DNA from: Acidobacteriaceae bacterium
GTDB lineage: Bacteria; Acidobacteriota; Terriglobia; Terriglobales; Acidobacteriaceae
Reading direction: 5' to 3'
NCBI GenBank assembly: GCA_003138365.1
Contig: PLFY01000144.1
Location: 1 to 42,536 of the forward strand
DNA length: 42,536 nucleotides
Shown: in pieces, positions 19,019 to 27,274 of the stretch
How the letters are laid out: each line of letters starts with the position of its first letter
How positions within the stretch are numbered: the first letter of the stretch is position 1
Made by a program: the position numbers and the translations under genes
The notes under the pieces: model-generated
What the model was told of the DNA's origin: nothing
Seen by the model: the letters and a program-made list of their open reading frames with translations, nothing else
Database searches by the model: none

Positions 19019-20151
19019 CAAATCGAAGGGATATGCTGAAAATCGCAGGCGCGGCGGGTATGGCCGCGATGCTGCCGGCGGAGGTGATGGGAATGCAGTC
19101 CAGGCCATCCAAGGAAAAGTGCGAAGTTGAAAGCAGCCTGAAGCGCCTGATGCTGCGCCACACCTGGACGACGACCATGTCTTCCAGCGACTTCCGGGAC
19201 ACCGTCCAAGTGAAGTACGTACGGGATGGGATTTCCGGTTACGGGGAAGGTGCGCCCATTGTTCGTTACAAGGAGTCTCCGGAAGCCGCCAGGCAGGCCA
19301 TCGACGCGATCGCCGGCCAGATTGCCGGCGGCGATCCCCGGATGTATCAAAAGTATCTTGCCCAGGTGCGCAGTTCGCTCGGCAGTCATCAGCACGCAGC
19401 CATGGCTGCGGTCGATATTGCCGTTTTCGACTGGCTGGGGAAGAAACTAGGGATGCCACTCTACCAATTCTTCGGACTGGATCCGGCCGACGCCCCCATC
19501 ACCGACTTTTCCATCGGCATCGACACGCCAGAGATCACGCGGCAGAAGACCCGCGAGGCAGCGGACTTTCCGGTGTTGAAGGTCAAGGTGGGCTTGCAGA
19601 CGGATGAGGCGACCATTGAAGCTGTGCGCAGCGTGACCAACAAGTCCATTCGCGTGGACGCCAATGAAGGATGGAGCGATAAGGAAGAGGCCATCCGCAA
19701 GATCAACTGGCTGGAAACTCAAGGCATCGAATATGTGGAGCAACCCATGCCGGCACATATGGTGGAAGAAACAAAGTATGTGCGCGGCAAGGTCCACCTG
19801 CCTATTTTTGCCGATGAGGCTTGCACCGATGTCACCATGATCCCGCATCTTGCCGAGGCCTATGACGGGATCAATGTGAAGCTCGACAAGGCGGGAGGCA
19901 TTCTGGAGGCCTACCGGTGGATTCAGGTAGCGCGCGCGATGAACATGAAGGTCATGCTCGGCTGCATGGTCTCGAGTTCCTGCTCGGTTACGGCTGCCGC
20001 GCATTTGTCGCCCATGGTCGATTACGCCGACCTCGACGGCAACCTCCTGGTGGCCAACGATCCATGGCTCGGCGTCACGGTGGAAAAGGGAAGACTCCTG
20101 CTGCCCACAGGGCCGGGGCTGGGCCTGACCGTGGCCCACAACTCAATGTAA
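19015..20151 (+). CDS. L-Ala-D/L-Glu (dipeptide) epimerase, enolase superfamily, with Tat signal
   Basis: A 378-residue enzyme of the muconate-lactonizing subgroup that turns L-Ala-D-Glu into L-Ala-L-Glu. Active-site residues are visible: the KxK pair K189/K191 (LKVKVG), metal ligands D215 (RVDANEGW), E242 (YVEQPM) and D267 (FADEAC), and the opposite base K289 (INVKLDKAGG). The DLDG motif (about 339-342) is typical of dipeptide epimerases and binds the substrate ammonium group. The N-terminus NRRDMLKIAGAAGMAAMLPA looks like a twin-arginine signal, which is unusual because characterised relatives are cytoplasmic. The start codon is GTG, overlapping the NlpC/P60 stop. Confidence 0.92.
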   Translation: MTNRRDMLKIAGAAGMAAMLPAEVMGMQSRPSKEKCEVESSLKRLMLRHTWTTTMSSSDFRDTVQVKYVRDGISGYGEGAPIVRYKESPEAARQAIDAIAGQIAGGDPRMYQKYLAQVRSSLGSHQHAAMAAVDIAVFDWLGKKLGMPLYQFFGLDPADAPITDFSIGIDTPEITRQKTREAADFPVLKVKVGLQTDEATIEAVRSVTNKSIRVDANEGWSDKEEAIRKINWLETQGIEYVEQPMPAHMVEETKYVRGKVHLPIFADEACTDVTMIPHLAEAYDGINVKLDKAGGILEAYRWIQVARAMNMKVMLGCMVSSSCSVTAAAHLSPMVDYADLDGNLLVANDPWLGVTVEKGRLLLPTGPGLGLTVAHNSM

Positions 20152-20217
20152 GCCTGGCCTTGGATAGAACCCTGTCGCCACTTGCCGCCGGCAATTGCGA
20201 TGGTCGAAGGAAACGCA

Positions 20218-22872
20218 ATGGTCTGGACCTGTAACAAGCTGGTTCCCTGTCTCTTCGCGCTGCTGGCTTTCCCCGCGGTACTCACAGCGGGAAGGGTGAC
20301 GCCTCTGCGAGAAGGGTGGCGGTTGCAATCGGCCTGCAAGCTTCAGGCGGCCGGCGATGCGATTGCCGCAGACGGGTTCCCGGTGGAGGGCTGGTTGAAG
20401 ACCTCCGTGCCCAGTACGGTGCTGGCCGCGCAGGTTGCCGCGGGGATGGTCCCCGATCCCTACTACGGCACGAACCTGCGCCAGATCCCAGGCGCCGAAT
20501 ATCCGATCGGCCATAACTTTGCCAATCTGCCCATGCCGCAGGACAGCCCTTATCGCTGCGGCTGGTGGTATCGCACAGAGTTCACCGCTCCAGCCGCGGA
20601 AGTGAAAGAGGCGCGCTATTGGCTTCACTTCGGCGGCATCAACTATCGCGCCGATCTTTGGCTCAACGGCCACAAGATCCCGGAAACAATTGCCGGAGCC
20701 TATCGCACCTATGCCATTGACGTTACCGAGTTTCTGAAGCCGGGAAAGATAAATGTGCTCGCGATAGAGACCTTTGCGCCCACGGAAAAGGATCTGGGCA
20801 TCAATTGGGCCGATTGGAATCCCTGTCCGCCGGATAAGGACATGGGCATCTGGGGCGCTGTCGATCTGGTTGCGACCGGCGCGGTGACCGTGCGATCGCC
20901 GCTGGCTGTCGCTCACTTCCGCGACAGCACGCTCAGGTCCGCGGACCTGAGCGTGTACGCCGAGTTGCACAACGCCACCGATCGAACCGTGAAAGGCCTG
21001 GCTGCCGGCTCAGCGGCCGGGGTCCATTTTCAGCAGATGGTCGAACTGTCTCCTCATGAAGACCGGACCGTCGTCTTTACTCCCGAGCTGTATCCTGAAC
21101 TGCGCTTTCACGATGCCAAGCCGTGGTGGCCTTACCAAATGGGCCAGCCGCATCTTGAGCGCCTGACAGTGAGCTTTGCCGTTCAAGGCCAAATCACGGA
21201 TGAGCAAAGCGTGGACTTCGGGTTTCGCGAGATCACGTCAGAGCTTACTGTCAACGGCAACCGCCTCTTCCGCGTAAATGGCAAGCCTATTCTGATTCGT
21301 GGCGCCGGATGGGCGCAGGATATGCTATTGCGCCTTGATGAGAGCCGACTTAGCGACCAGTTTCGCATGGTACGCGATCTGAATCTCAACACCATCCGCC
21401 TGGAGGGCAAGCTCGAAGCCGAGTCGTTCTTTCATTTAGCCGACGAGAAGGGAATTCTTGTCATGCTGGGCTGGTGCTGCTGCGACCACTGGGAACGCTG
21501 GAAGAGTTGGACACCGGAAGACCTGACCGTGGCTACAGCCTCCTTGCGCGACCAGATGTTACGCCTGCGGAACCATGCCAGCCTGCTTGTCTGGCTGAAC
21601 GGCAGTGACTATCCTCCCCCGTCCGATGTGGAGAGCGCCTACCTGAAGATCGAGTCCGAAACGCACTGGCCAAACCCCATTCTTTCGTCGGCTTCAGCCA
21701 CGCCGACCCCAGTTTCGGGAGCGAGCGGCGTAAAGATGACTGGCCCTTACGATTACGTCGCCCCCAGCTATTGGTATGTGGACCATCACAACGGCGGTGC
21801 ATTTGGATTCATTACCGAAACCAGCCCTGGACCAGCCATACCGTCGCTGGCCAGCCGGGAGAAGTTTCTGCCCGACCCGGAGGCATGGCCGCCATCGGCC
21901 GCATGGCGTCTGCACAATGGCGGCGGAAAGTTCTCCGATCTCAAGGTTTTCGATGCGGCTATGGAAGCTATCTACTCCAGGCCCCATTCAGCCGCCGAGT
22001 ATGAGCGCCTGGCGCAGACCATGGAGTACGACTCCGAACGCGCCATGTTCGAGGCTTACGGCAAGAACAAGTATGTGTCCACAGGCGTGATTCAGTGGAT
22101 GCTCAACAATGCGTGGCCGTCCATGATCTGGCACCTCTACGACTATTACCTGGACGCGGGAGCTGGATATTTCGCCGTAAAGAAGGCCTGCGAGCCGTTG
22201 CATATTCAGTACTCCTACGACGATGGCTCGGTGGTGGTGGTGAATAGTACGTATGAATCCATTGCCGGGCTTCATGCCAGCGTCGATGTACACAATCTTG
22301 CATGGAAGGAACTGTTCAGTTCCGCGGCGACGCTCGATGCAGGCGTCGACAGTGCGCAGCGTGTCTTCTCAATCCCGGAGAACCTCTCTTCAGGAGCAGA
22401 CAACATCTACTTCATCGATCTGGCCTTGTCGGACGCGTCTGGCCGCGTTCTCAGCCGCAACTTCTACTGGGTGCCTGGCACACTGACAACCTTCGATTGG
22501 GCAAAGACCGACTACACGCATACACCAGCCGCAAGCCATGAGGACTTGAGCGCGCTTACGAGCTTATTGCCTGCCAAAGTTGTTGCCAGTGCGGAGATTC
22601 AGAACACACCGCGAGGCCGCGAGCTGCGATTGCATCTCGACAACCCATCCACGGTTTTGGCCTTCCAACTGCGCGCCTCTGTTCGCACCCAGTCCGGCGG
22701 CCTGATCGCGCCGGTCTTCTGGTCCGACAACTGGATTGAGCTCACACCGGGAGAGTCTCGCACGCTGACCGCGTTGTTGCCGGATCATGAGGCCGCCGCG
22801 CCTATTGTGCAACTCGAGGGGTGGAACATTGCGCAGGAACGGATCGTGCCAACTGTGGAGGCTGGCCGCTAG
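20218..22872 (+). CDS. Secreted GH2 glycosidase, exo-beta-D-glucosaminidase-like
   Basis: About 884 residues with a signal peptide (LVPCLFALLAFPAVLTAG). Start 20218 is chosen because GAAGG stands 7 bases before it. The order is a GH2 sugar-binding domain (WLKTSVPSTVLAAQV, DPYYGTNLRQIPG, WWYRTEF, about 50-200), an Ig-like domain, and a TIM barrel with the probable acid/base Asp in WLNGSDYPP and the nucleophile Glu in GFITETSPG. An Asp rather than Glu as acid/base, with the sequence TGVIQWMLNNAWPSMIWHLYDYYL, is characteristic of the CsxA/exo-chitosanase branch, not of ordinary beta-mannosidases. The expected product is free glucosamine. It is 66 bp after the epimerase gene. A role on N-deacetylated wall glycan or on chitosan is inference. 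Confidence 0.86.
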   Translation: MVWTCNKLVPCLFALLAFPAVLTAGRVTPLREGWRLQSACKLQAAGDAIAADGFPVEGWLKTSVPSTVLAAQVAAGMVPDPYYGTNLRQIPGAEYPIGHNFANLPMPQDSPYRCGWWYRTEFTAPAAEVKEARYWLHFGGINYRADLWLNGHKIPETIAGAYRTYAIDVTEFLKPGKINVLAIETFAPTEKDLGINWADWNPCPPDKDMGIWGAVDLVATGAVTVRSPLAVAHFRDSTLRSADLSVYAELHNATDRTVKGLAAGSAAGVHFQQMVELSPHEDRTVVFTPELYPELRFHDAKPWWPYQMGQPHLERLTVSFAVQGQITDEQSVDFGFREITSELTVNGNRLFRVNGKPILIRGAGWAQDMLLRLDESRLSDQFRMVRDLNLNTIRLEGKLEAESFFHLADEKGILVMLGWCCCDHWERWKSWTPEDLTVATASLRDQMLRLRNHASLLVWLNGSDYPPPSDVESAYLKIESETHWPNPILSSASATPTPVSGASGVKMTGPYDYVAPSYWYVDHHNGGAFGFITETSPGPAIPSLASREKFLPDPEAWPPSAAWRLHNGGGKFSDLKVFDAAMEAIYSRPHSAAEYERLAQTMEYDSERAMFEAYGKNKYVSTGVIQWMLNNAWPSMIWHLYDYYLDAGAGYFAVKKACEPLHIQYSYDDGSVVVVNSTYESIAGLHASVDVHNLAWKELFSSAATLDAGVDSAQRVFSIPENLSSGADNIYFIDLALSDASGRVLSRNFYWVPGTLTTFDWAKTDYTHTPAASHEDLSALTSLLPAKVVASAEIQNTPRGRELRLHLDNPSTVLAFQLRASVRTQSGGLIAPVFWSDNWIELTPGESRTLTALLPDHEAAAPIVQLEGWNIAQERIVPTVEAGR

Positions 22873-22971
22873 AAGGGTGATTGATTGCTGAGAAAAACGT
22901 CAACAGAGACTCCGGATTTCGTAGCAACACAATGCGGCGGTTTCGGCTGCCACAAAAGTGTTCCGCTTTGT

Positions 22972-22990
22972 CCCGGCAGGCTCCGCCGGG
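22972..22990. terminator. GC-rich hairpin between the GH2 and GntR genes
   Basis: CCCGGC-AGGCTCC-GCCGGG in the 253-bp gap between the two genes, without a T-tract. It may end the wall-utilisation transcript. Nothing else in the gap can be assigned. Confidence 0.35.
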
Positions 22991-23125
22991 CTATGATGGA
23001 AGGCGCTTCGCTCAGCGCTCATTCATGATCCGGTTGCGGTGAGATTTGAGCATTCGGAGTTGGTAAGCTGTGCCGGTTACGCTTGATCCTAACGAACTCG
23101 CAGCGCGGGTGTATCAGGAATGCAG

Positions 23126-23908
23126 ATGAACGGAATGAAGAGGCCACACCCGTCACCACTGGATCGCAGGAGCGGCATCCCGCTTTACCGCCAGATCCAG
23201 CAGCGCCTGCTGGAACAGATCCAATCCGGAGAGCTCAGGCAGGGAGAGCCGTTGCCTTCGATTCAGAGAATCGCCGCTCTGATGGGAGTGAGTCAGATGA
23301 CCGTGCGGCAGGCGGTCAAATCTCTTTGCGACCTTGGGGTCATTTATAGTCGGCAGGGCAAGGGAACTTTCATCTCCGGGATCAAGATGGAGAGAGACTT
23401 TCGCCAGGTTCTTTCCTTTACCGAGGAAATGAAGGTTCGGGGAGCGACCCCTCATTCCGAGGTTCTGTCGTTCCAGATTCAGATGCCAAACCAGGAAACG
23501 AGAGAGGCATTGGGCCTGGGCGATAAGGACAAGGTCTTCTGCCTGCGCCGGGTGCGCTATGCCGATTCTCTTCCCATGGGAGTCGAAACCAGTTGCCTGC
23601 CGGTGCATTTGTGTCCGAATCTGATGGAGACATACGATCCTGCTACTTCACTGTATGAAGAGTTGGCCGAGCAGTACGGAATACAGGTAACTGTGACGGA
23701 TGAAGTAATTGAAGTAGGCAAGGCGAGTGCCGAAGAGGCACGGCTGCTCCAAATTGTTCCGAAAAGCCCAATATTCTTGTTTACCCGGGTATCTTATCTC
23801 GAAAACGGCATGCCGGCTGAGCACGTAAAGTCATCCTACCAGGGAGATCGTTACAGAGTTGTCAATCGCCTGATGCGCGCCAAGCGCGAACTGGCTATTT
23901 CGTCCTGA
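23126..23908 (+). CDS. GntR-family regulator, HutC/UTRA subfamily
   Basis: About 260 residues. The N-terminal winged helix (about 15-80) reads IPLYRQIQQRLLEQI, LPSIQRIAALMGVSQMTVRQAV and GVIYSRQGKGTFIS, the standard GntR signature. Residues about 95-255 form a UTRA effector domain (LGDKDKVFCLRRVRYADSLPMGVETSCLP, then SPIFLFTRVSYLENGMPAEHVKSSYQGDRY). Start 23126 is preferred, with AGGA 6 bases upstream; ATG 23120 is also possible. UTRA regulators often sense sugar phosphates such as GlcNAc-6-P or GlcN-6-P, which is the product expected from MurQ. It sits between the wall locus and the GH3/GH10 set and could control either one. Confidence 0.93.
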   Translation: MNGMKRPHPSPLDRRSGIPLYRQIQQRLLEQIQSGELRQGEPLPSIQRIAALMGVSQMTVRQAVKSLCDLGVIYSRQGKGTFISGIKMERDFRQVLSFTEEMKVRGATPHSEVLSFQIQMPNQETREALGLGDKDKVFCLRRVRYADSLPMGVETSCLPVHLCPNLMETYDPATSLYEELAEQYGIQVTVTDEVIEVGKASAEEARLLQIVPKSPIFLFTRVSYLENGMPAEHVKSSYQGDRYRVVNRLMRAKRELAISS

Positions 23909-23917
23909 GGGAAGTGA

Positions 23918-23936
23918 ATGCTGCCAAGGGCGGCAT
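23918..23936 (+). terminator. Short hairpin after the GntR gene
   Basis: ATGCTGCC-AAG-GGCGGCAT pairs with one G-T wobble, 9 bases after the stop codon. It has no T-run, so its strength is doubtful. Confidence 0.35.
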
Positions 23937-23957
23937 AAGAGTGATCTATCTGCACAT

Positions 23958-24155
23958 TTAAGACAAGGCGTTGCCCATGCCAACGGAGGTGGCGCCATTT
24001 CGCTTGCAGTCGTGGGTCATGGCGCCGCAGCGTCCTTTCTTGAGCGGCAGACCAGGCTGTGTCCGATTGAGAGCGTGAATCTGGCTCTTCTCATCGACGC
24101 AAAAGACGATCGCCTTGTCCGGCGGACTACTTCCGAAGCAAATTCTCCAAGCGTG
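23958..24155 (-). pseudogene. IS630-family transposase fragment
   Basis: Minus-strand translation gives SSPPDKAIVFCVDEKSQI followed by HALNRTQPGLPLKKGRCGAM and THDCKRNGATS. This is the conserved central block of IS630-type DDE transposases, including the DEKSQ acidic residue. Homology stops at about GATS and a stop codon follows at 23958-23960. Upstream of about 24155 the family sequence fades. Only about 55-60 codons survive, with no start, no second or third catalytic block and no recognisable inverted repeats, so it is a dead relic. Confidence 0.85.
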
Positions 24156-24811
24156 CCGCGTATGCAGAAACGAGAAATCGGGCCGCGGCGCGGTGTCTCA
24201 TCCGCTGCTGACCCTGCATTCGATCCAGGTACACGGGGATTCAATCCCGAACTCGTCCCTGCCGAAATCGACACGCAACTCAATGCCGACGCAGTCCTTG
24301 AAGAGGGAGGAATCGCCGCACATACCCGCCGCGCGCAACCACGCTGGAAACTTGCGCTCGCAGCTCCGCGATCAGGCAGGTATGCCTCGAAGAAAATCGA
24401 TTTTTCCGTTGCTCTTTCCACTTTGAGCAACTAGATTGATTGAGGCGGCAGAGCAGGCACTGCTGAAGACGCGGGCGATTCCGTACCCTCGCTGGACAGC
24501 ATCCGGTCCGCTCTTCCTGTCCAGGAGTCGTGTCAAGTGGGCTCTTCACGTCGACGGTTCGCCATTTTCCTTTGCCGGCGGGTGGGCGCTTGCCTGCCTG
24601 GTTCGAGTGTCTCCGCCGATTCAATTCTGGACAAAGACAGTTCCTCCGCCGCTGGTTCGCTGCGGTTCCCGCCGGAGCCGGGGATTTCCAGATTCCGCAG
24701 GCCGCCGGGTGGCCTCTGTCACTATTGGGAATCCACGCCCCGCGCAAAGCCCTGTCTTTCCACCAAATCGCCGTGCCTTGTCGCGAGCAGAAACCCCGAG
24801 GAATCGATTGT
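24156..24811. other. Non-coding stretch before the GH3 gene
   Basis: Open frames here have no family signature and no good ribosome sites. The only symmetry noted is AAAATCGATTTT at 24393-24404. It may be degraded insertion-sequence flank plus the leader of the GH3 gene. Confidence 0.4.
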
Positions 24812-27139
24812 ATGAAAAAGCAGAAGTCCGCAGTCGCCGTGACCACCCGCAAAGCTGCTCCCGTTTATAAAGACGCCGGACAGTCATCCGCCAGACGCAT
24901 GAAGGACTTACTGTCGCGGATGACGTTGGAGGAAAAGGCCGCACAGATGATGTGCGTCTGGCAGACAAAAGCCGAGACAATGCTGGATACGGAGGGCAAC
25001 TTCGAATTCCAGAAGGCGAAGAAGTCGTTTCGCGATGGCCGCGGGCTGGGACAGGTCGGCCGGCCGAGCGATGCCGGCGGCGGCAAGGACGCTCGGGGCA
25101 TGGCCGAACTGACGAATGCCATCCAGAAGTTTTTCCTCGAGAACAGCCGTCTGGGCATTCCGGTGATGTTCCACGAGGAGTGTCTGCACGGCCACGCGGC
25201 GCCGAATGGAACCAGTTTTCCGCAGCCCATTGCCCTTGGCGCGACGTTCAATCCCGAGCTGGTGGAGTCGCTTTTCACGATGACGGCACTGGAAGCGCGC
25301 CTGCGCGGCGCTCACCATGCGCTGACCCCGGTGGTGGATGTGGCGCGCGAGCCCCGGTGGGGCCGCGTCGAGGAGACATACGGCGAAGATCCTTACCTGG
25401 TTTCGCGCCTCGGTATCGCGGCGGTGCGCGGCTTCCAGGGTGACAAAAACTTTCGGGACAAGCGGCATGTGCTGGCGACGCTGAAGCACTTTGTGGGACA
25501 CGGACAGCCGGAATCGGGCATGAACTGCGCTCCGGCTAACGTCTCCATGCGGGTGCTGCGGGAGACGTTCCTTTACACCTTCAAAGAAGCTTTGCGCGAA
25601 GCGGGGGCCGTGACGCTGATGGCTTCGTACAACGAGATCGATGGTGTTCCCTCGCACGCGAACAAGTGGCTGCTGCGGGATCTGCTGCGCAAGGAGTGGG
25701 GCTTCAAGGGATTTGTGGTTTCGGATTACTACGCCATCTGGGAGCTGGGTTACCGACCGGACACGCATGGGCACTTCGTGGCAAAGGATAAAAAGGAATC
25801 GTGCGCGCTGGCAGTGAAGGCCGGCGTCAACATCGAGCTGCCCGATCCGGACTGCTACCTGCATCTGGTGGAACTGGTTAAGAAGGGCGTGCTCAAGGAA
25901 TCGGAGCTCGACGATCTGGTTGCGCCGATGCTCTTCTGGAAGTTCGAGATGGGCTTGTTCGACGACCCATACGTCGATCCCGAAGAGGCGGAGCGCGTGG
26001 TCGGCTGCAATGAGCATCGCGGCCTGGCGTTGACGGCTGCGCATGAAGCGATCACCTTGCTCAAGAACGAGAACAGCCTTGCGCCTCTGGATCTGAACAC
26101 GGTCAAGACGATCGCGGTGATTGGACCCAATGCGAACCGCGGCCTGCTGGGCGGATACAGCGGCGTGCCGAAACACAATGTCACGGTACTGGACGGAATC
26201 AGGGAGAAGGCCGGGAAGAAGGTGAAGGTCCTCTACAGTGAGGGATGCAAGATCACCATAGGCGGGTCATGGAACCAGGATGCGGTAGTGCCGAGCGATC
26301 CAGCAGAGGACCGGAAAGCGATTGCCGAAGCGGTGCGCGTGGCGCGAAAGGCCGATGTTATCGTACTGGTGATCGGCGGAAACGAGCAGACCTCGCGCGA
26401 GGCATGGGGGTTGAACCATATGGGCGACCGCACCAGCCTGGACCTGATTGGACGCCAGGAAGAGCTGGTGAAGGCGATGGTCGCGCTGGGTAAGCCGGTC
26501 GTCGTGTTCCTGTTCAACGGGAGACCGCTTTCGATCAACTACGTCGCCGAGAATGTGCCGGTGATTTACGAATGCTGGTATCTGGGCCAGGAAACCGGAC
26601 GCGCGGTTGCCGACGTGCTGTTCGGCGATTACAACCCTGGCGGCAAGCTTCCGATTTCTGTGCCTCGCTCGGTGGGCCACCTGCCGGTGTTCTATAACTA
26701 CAAGCCGTCGGCGCGGCGCGGATACCTGTTCGACGATGTCTCGCCGCTGTATGCCTTCGGCTATGGGCTGAGTTACACGAGCTTCGACCTCTCGAACCCG
26801 AGGCTGACAAAGAAGAAGATTCGACCGGCTGGGGCGACGCAGGTTCTAGTGGATGTGACCAACACGGGCGAGCGCGCGGGAGCGGAAGTGGTCCAGCTTT
26901 ACATCCGCGACCTGGTAAGTTCGGTGACGCGGCCGGTCAAGGAACTGAAAGGATTCCGCAAGGTCAGGTTAGAGCCGGGTGAAAGCACCACGGTTACGTT
27001 CGACATTACGCCGGCGCTGCTTTCTTTCTACGACGTGAACATGAAGTATGTCGTGGAACCCGGAGACTTTGAAATCATGGTCGGCAACTCTTCGCGGGAC
27101 GCCGATCTTCAGAAGCTGGTTCTGCAGGTGACCAAGTAG
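24812..27139 (+). CDS. GH3 beta-glucosidase / beta-xylosidase
   Basis: About 775 residues in the standard three-domain GH3 plan: a TIM barrel (about 30-370), the alpha/beta GH3-C domain (about 400-640), and a C-terminal fibronectin-III-like domain (about 685-760). The KHFVGHGQPESG motif and nucleophile Asp305 (FVVSDYYAI) are present. There is no signal peptide, so it acts in the cytoplasm on imported oligosaccharides. Start 24812 is chosen for GAGGAA about 8 bases upstream; the open frame runs further 5' without support. It differs from the nagZ paralogue in lacking the DSH dyad. The neighbouring GPH symporter and GH10 xylanase favour xylo-oligosaccharides as substrate, although GH3 specificity cannot be read from sequence. 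Confidence 0.92.
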   Translation: MKKQKSAVAVTTRKAAPVYKDAGQSSARRMKDLLSRMTLEEKAAQMMCVWQTKAETMLDTEGNFEFQKAKKSFRDGRGLGQVGRPSDAGGGKDARGMAELTNAIQKFFLENSRLGIPVMFHEECLHGHAAPNGTSFPQPIALGATFNPELVESLFTMTALEARLRGAHHALTPVVDVAREPRWGRVEETYGEDPYLVSRLGIAAVRGFQGDKNFRDKRHVLATLKHFVGHGQPESGMNCAPANVSMRVLRETFLYTFKEALREAGAVTLMASYNEIDGVPSHANKWLLRDLLRKEWGFKGFVVSDYYAIWELGYRPDTHGHFVAKDKKESCALAVKAGVNIELPDPDCYLHLVELVKKGVLKESELDDLVAPMLFWKFEMGLFDDPYVDPEEAERVVGCNEHRGLALTAAHEAITLLKNENSLAPLDLNTVKTIAVIGPNANRGLLGGYSGVPKHNVTVLDGIREKAGKKVKVLYSEGCKITIGGSWNQDAVVPSDPAEDRKAIAEAVRVARKADVIVLVIGGNEQTSREAWGLNHMGDRTSLDLIGRQEELVKAMVALGKPVVVFLFNGRPLSINYVAENVPVIYECWYLGQETGRAVADVLFGDYNPGGKLPISVPRSVGHLPVFYNYKPSARRGYLFDDVSPLYAFGYGLSYTSFDLSNPRLTKKKIRPAGATQVLVDVTNTGERAGAEVVQLYIRDLVSSVTRPVKELKGFRKVRLEPGESTTVTFDITPALLSFYDVNMKYVVEPGDFEIMVGNSSRDADLQKLVLQVTK

Positions 27140-27151
27140 ACGCACGGGAAT

Positions 27152-27173
27152 TCCCCGCGGAGAACCGCGGGGA
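27152..27173 (+). terminator. Hairpin between the GH3 and GPH symporter genes
   Basis: Nine-bp perfect stem TCCCCGCGG / CCGCGGGGA with an AGAA tetraloop, 13 bases after the GH3 stop. Only a weak T-rich tail (GCGTTCT) follows. It may cause partial termination or protect the upstream message. Confidence 0.55.
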
Positions 27174-27274
27174 GCGTTCTGGCAATGCCGCTGCATCGAC
27201 TTGCGTGGCGGCGTTGAACCGATTGAAAAAGTGGTTCACAGTCTTCGATCTGAAGCGAAAGCGAGCAGAAGGCG

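Noticed and set aside
24012..24434. Overlapping open frames on both strands beyond the transposase scar
   Set aside because: The real IS630 similarity is in a different minus-strand frame; these frames show no family features.
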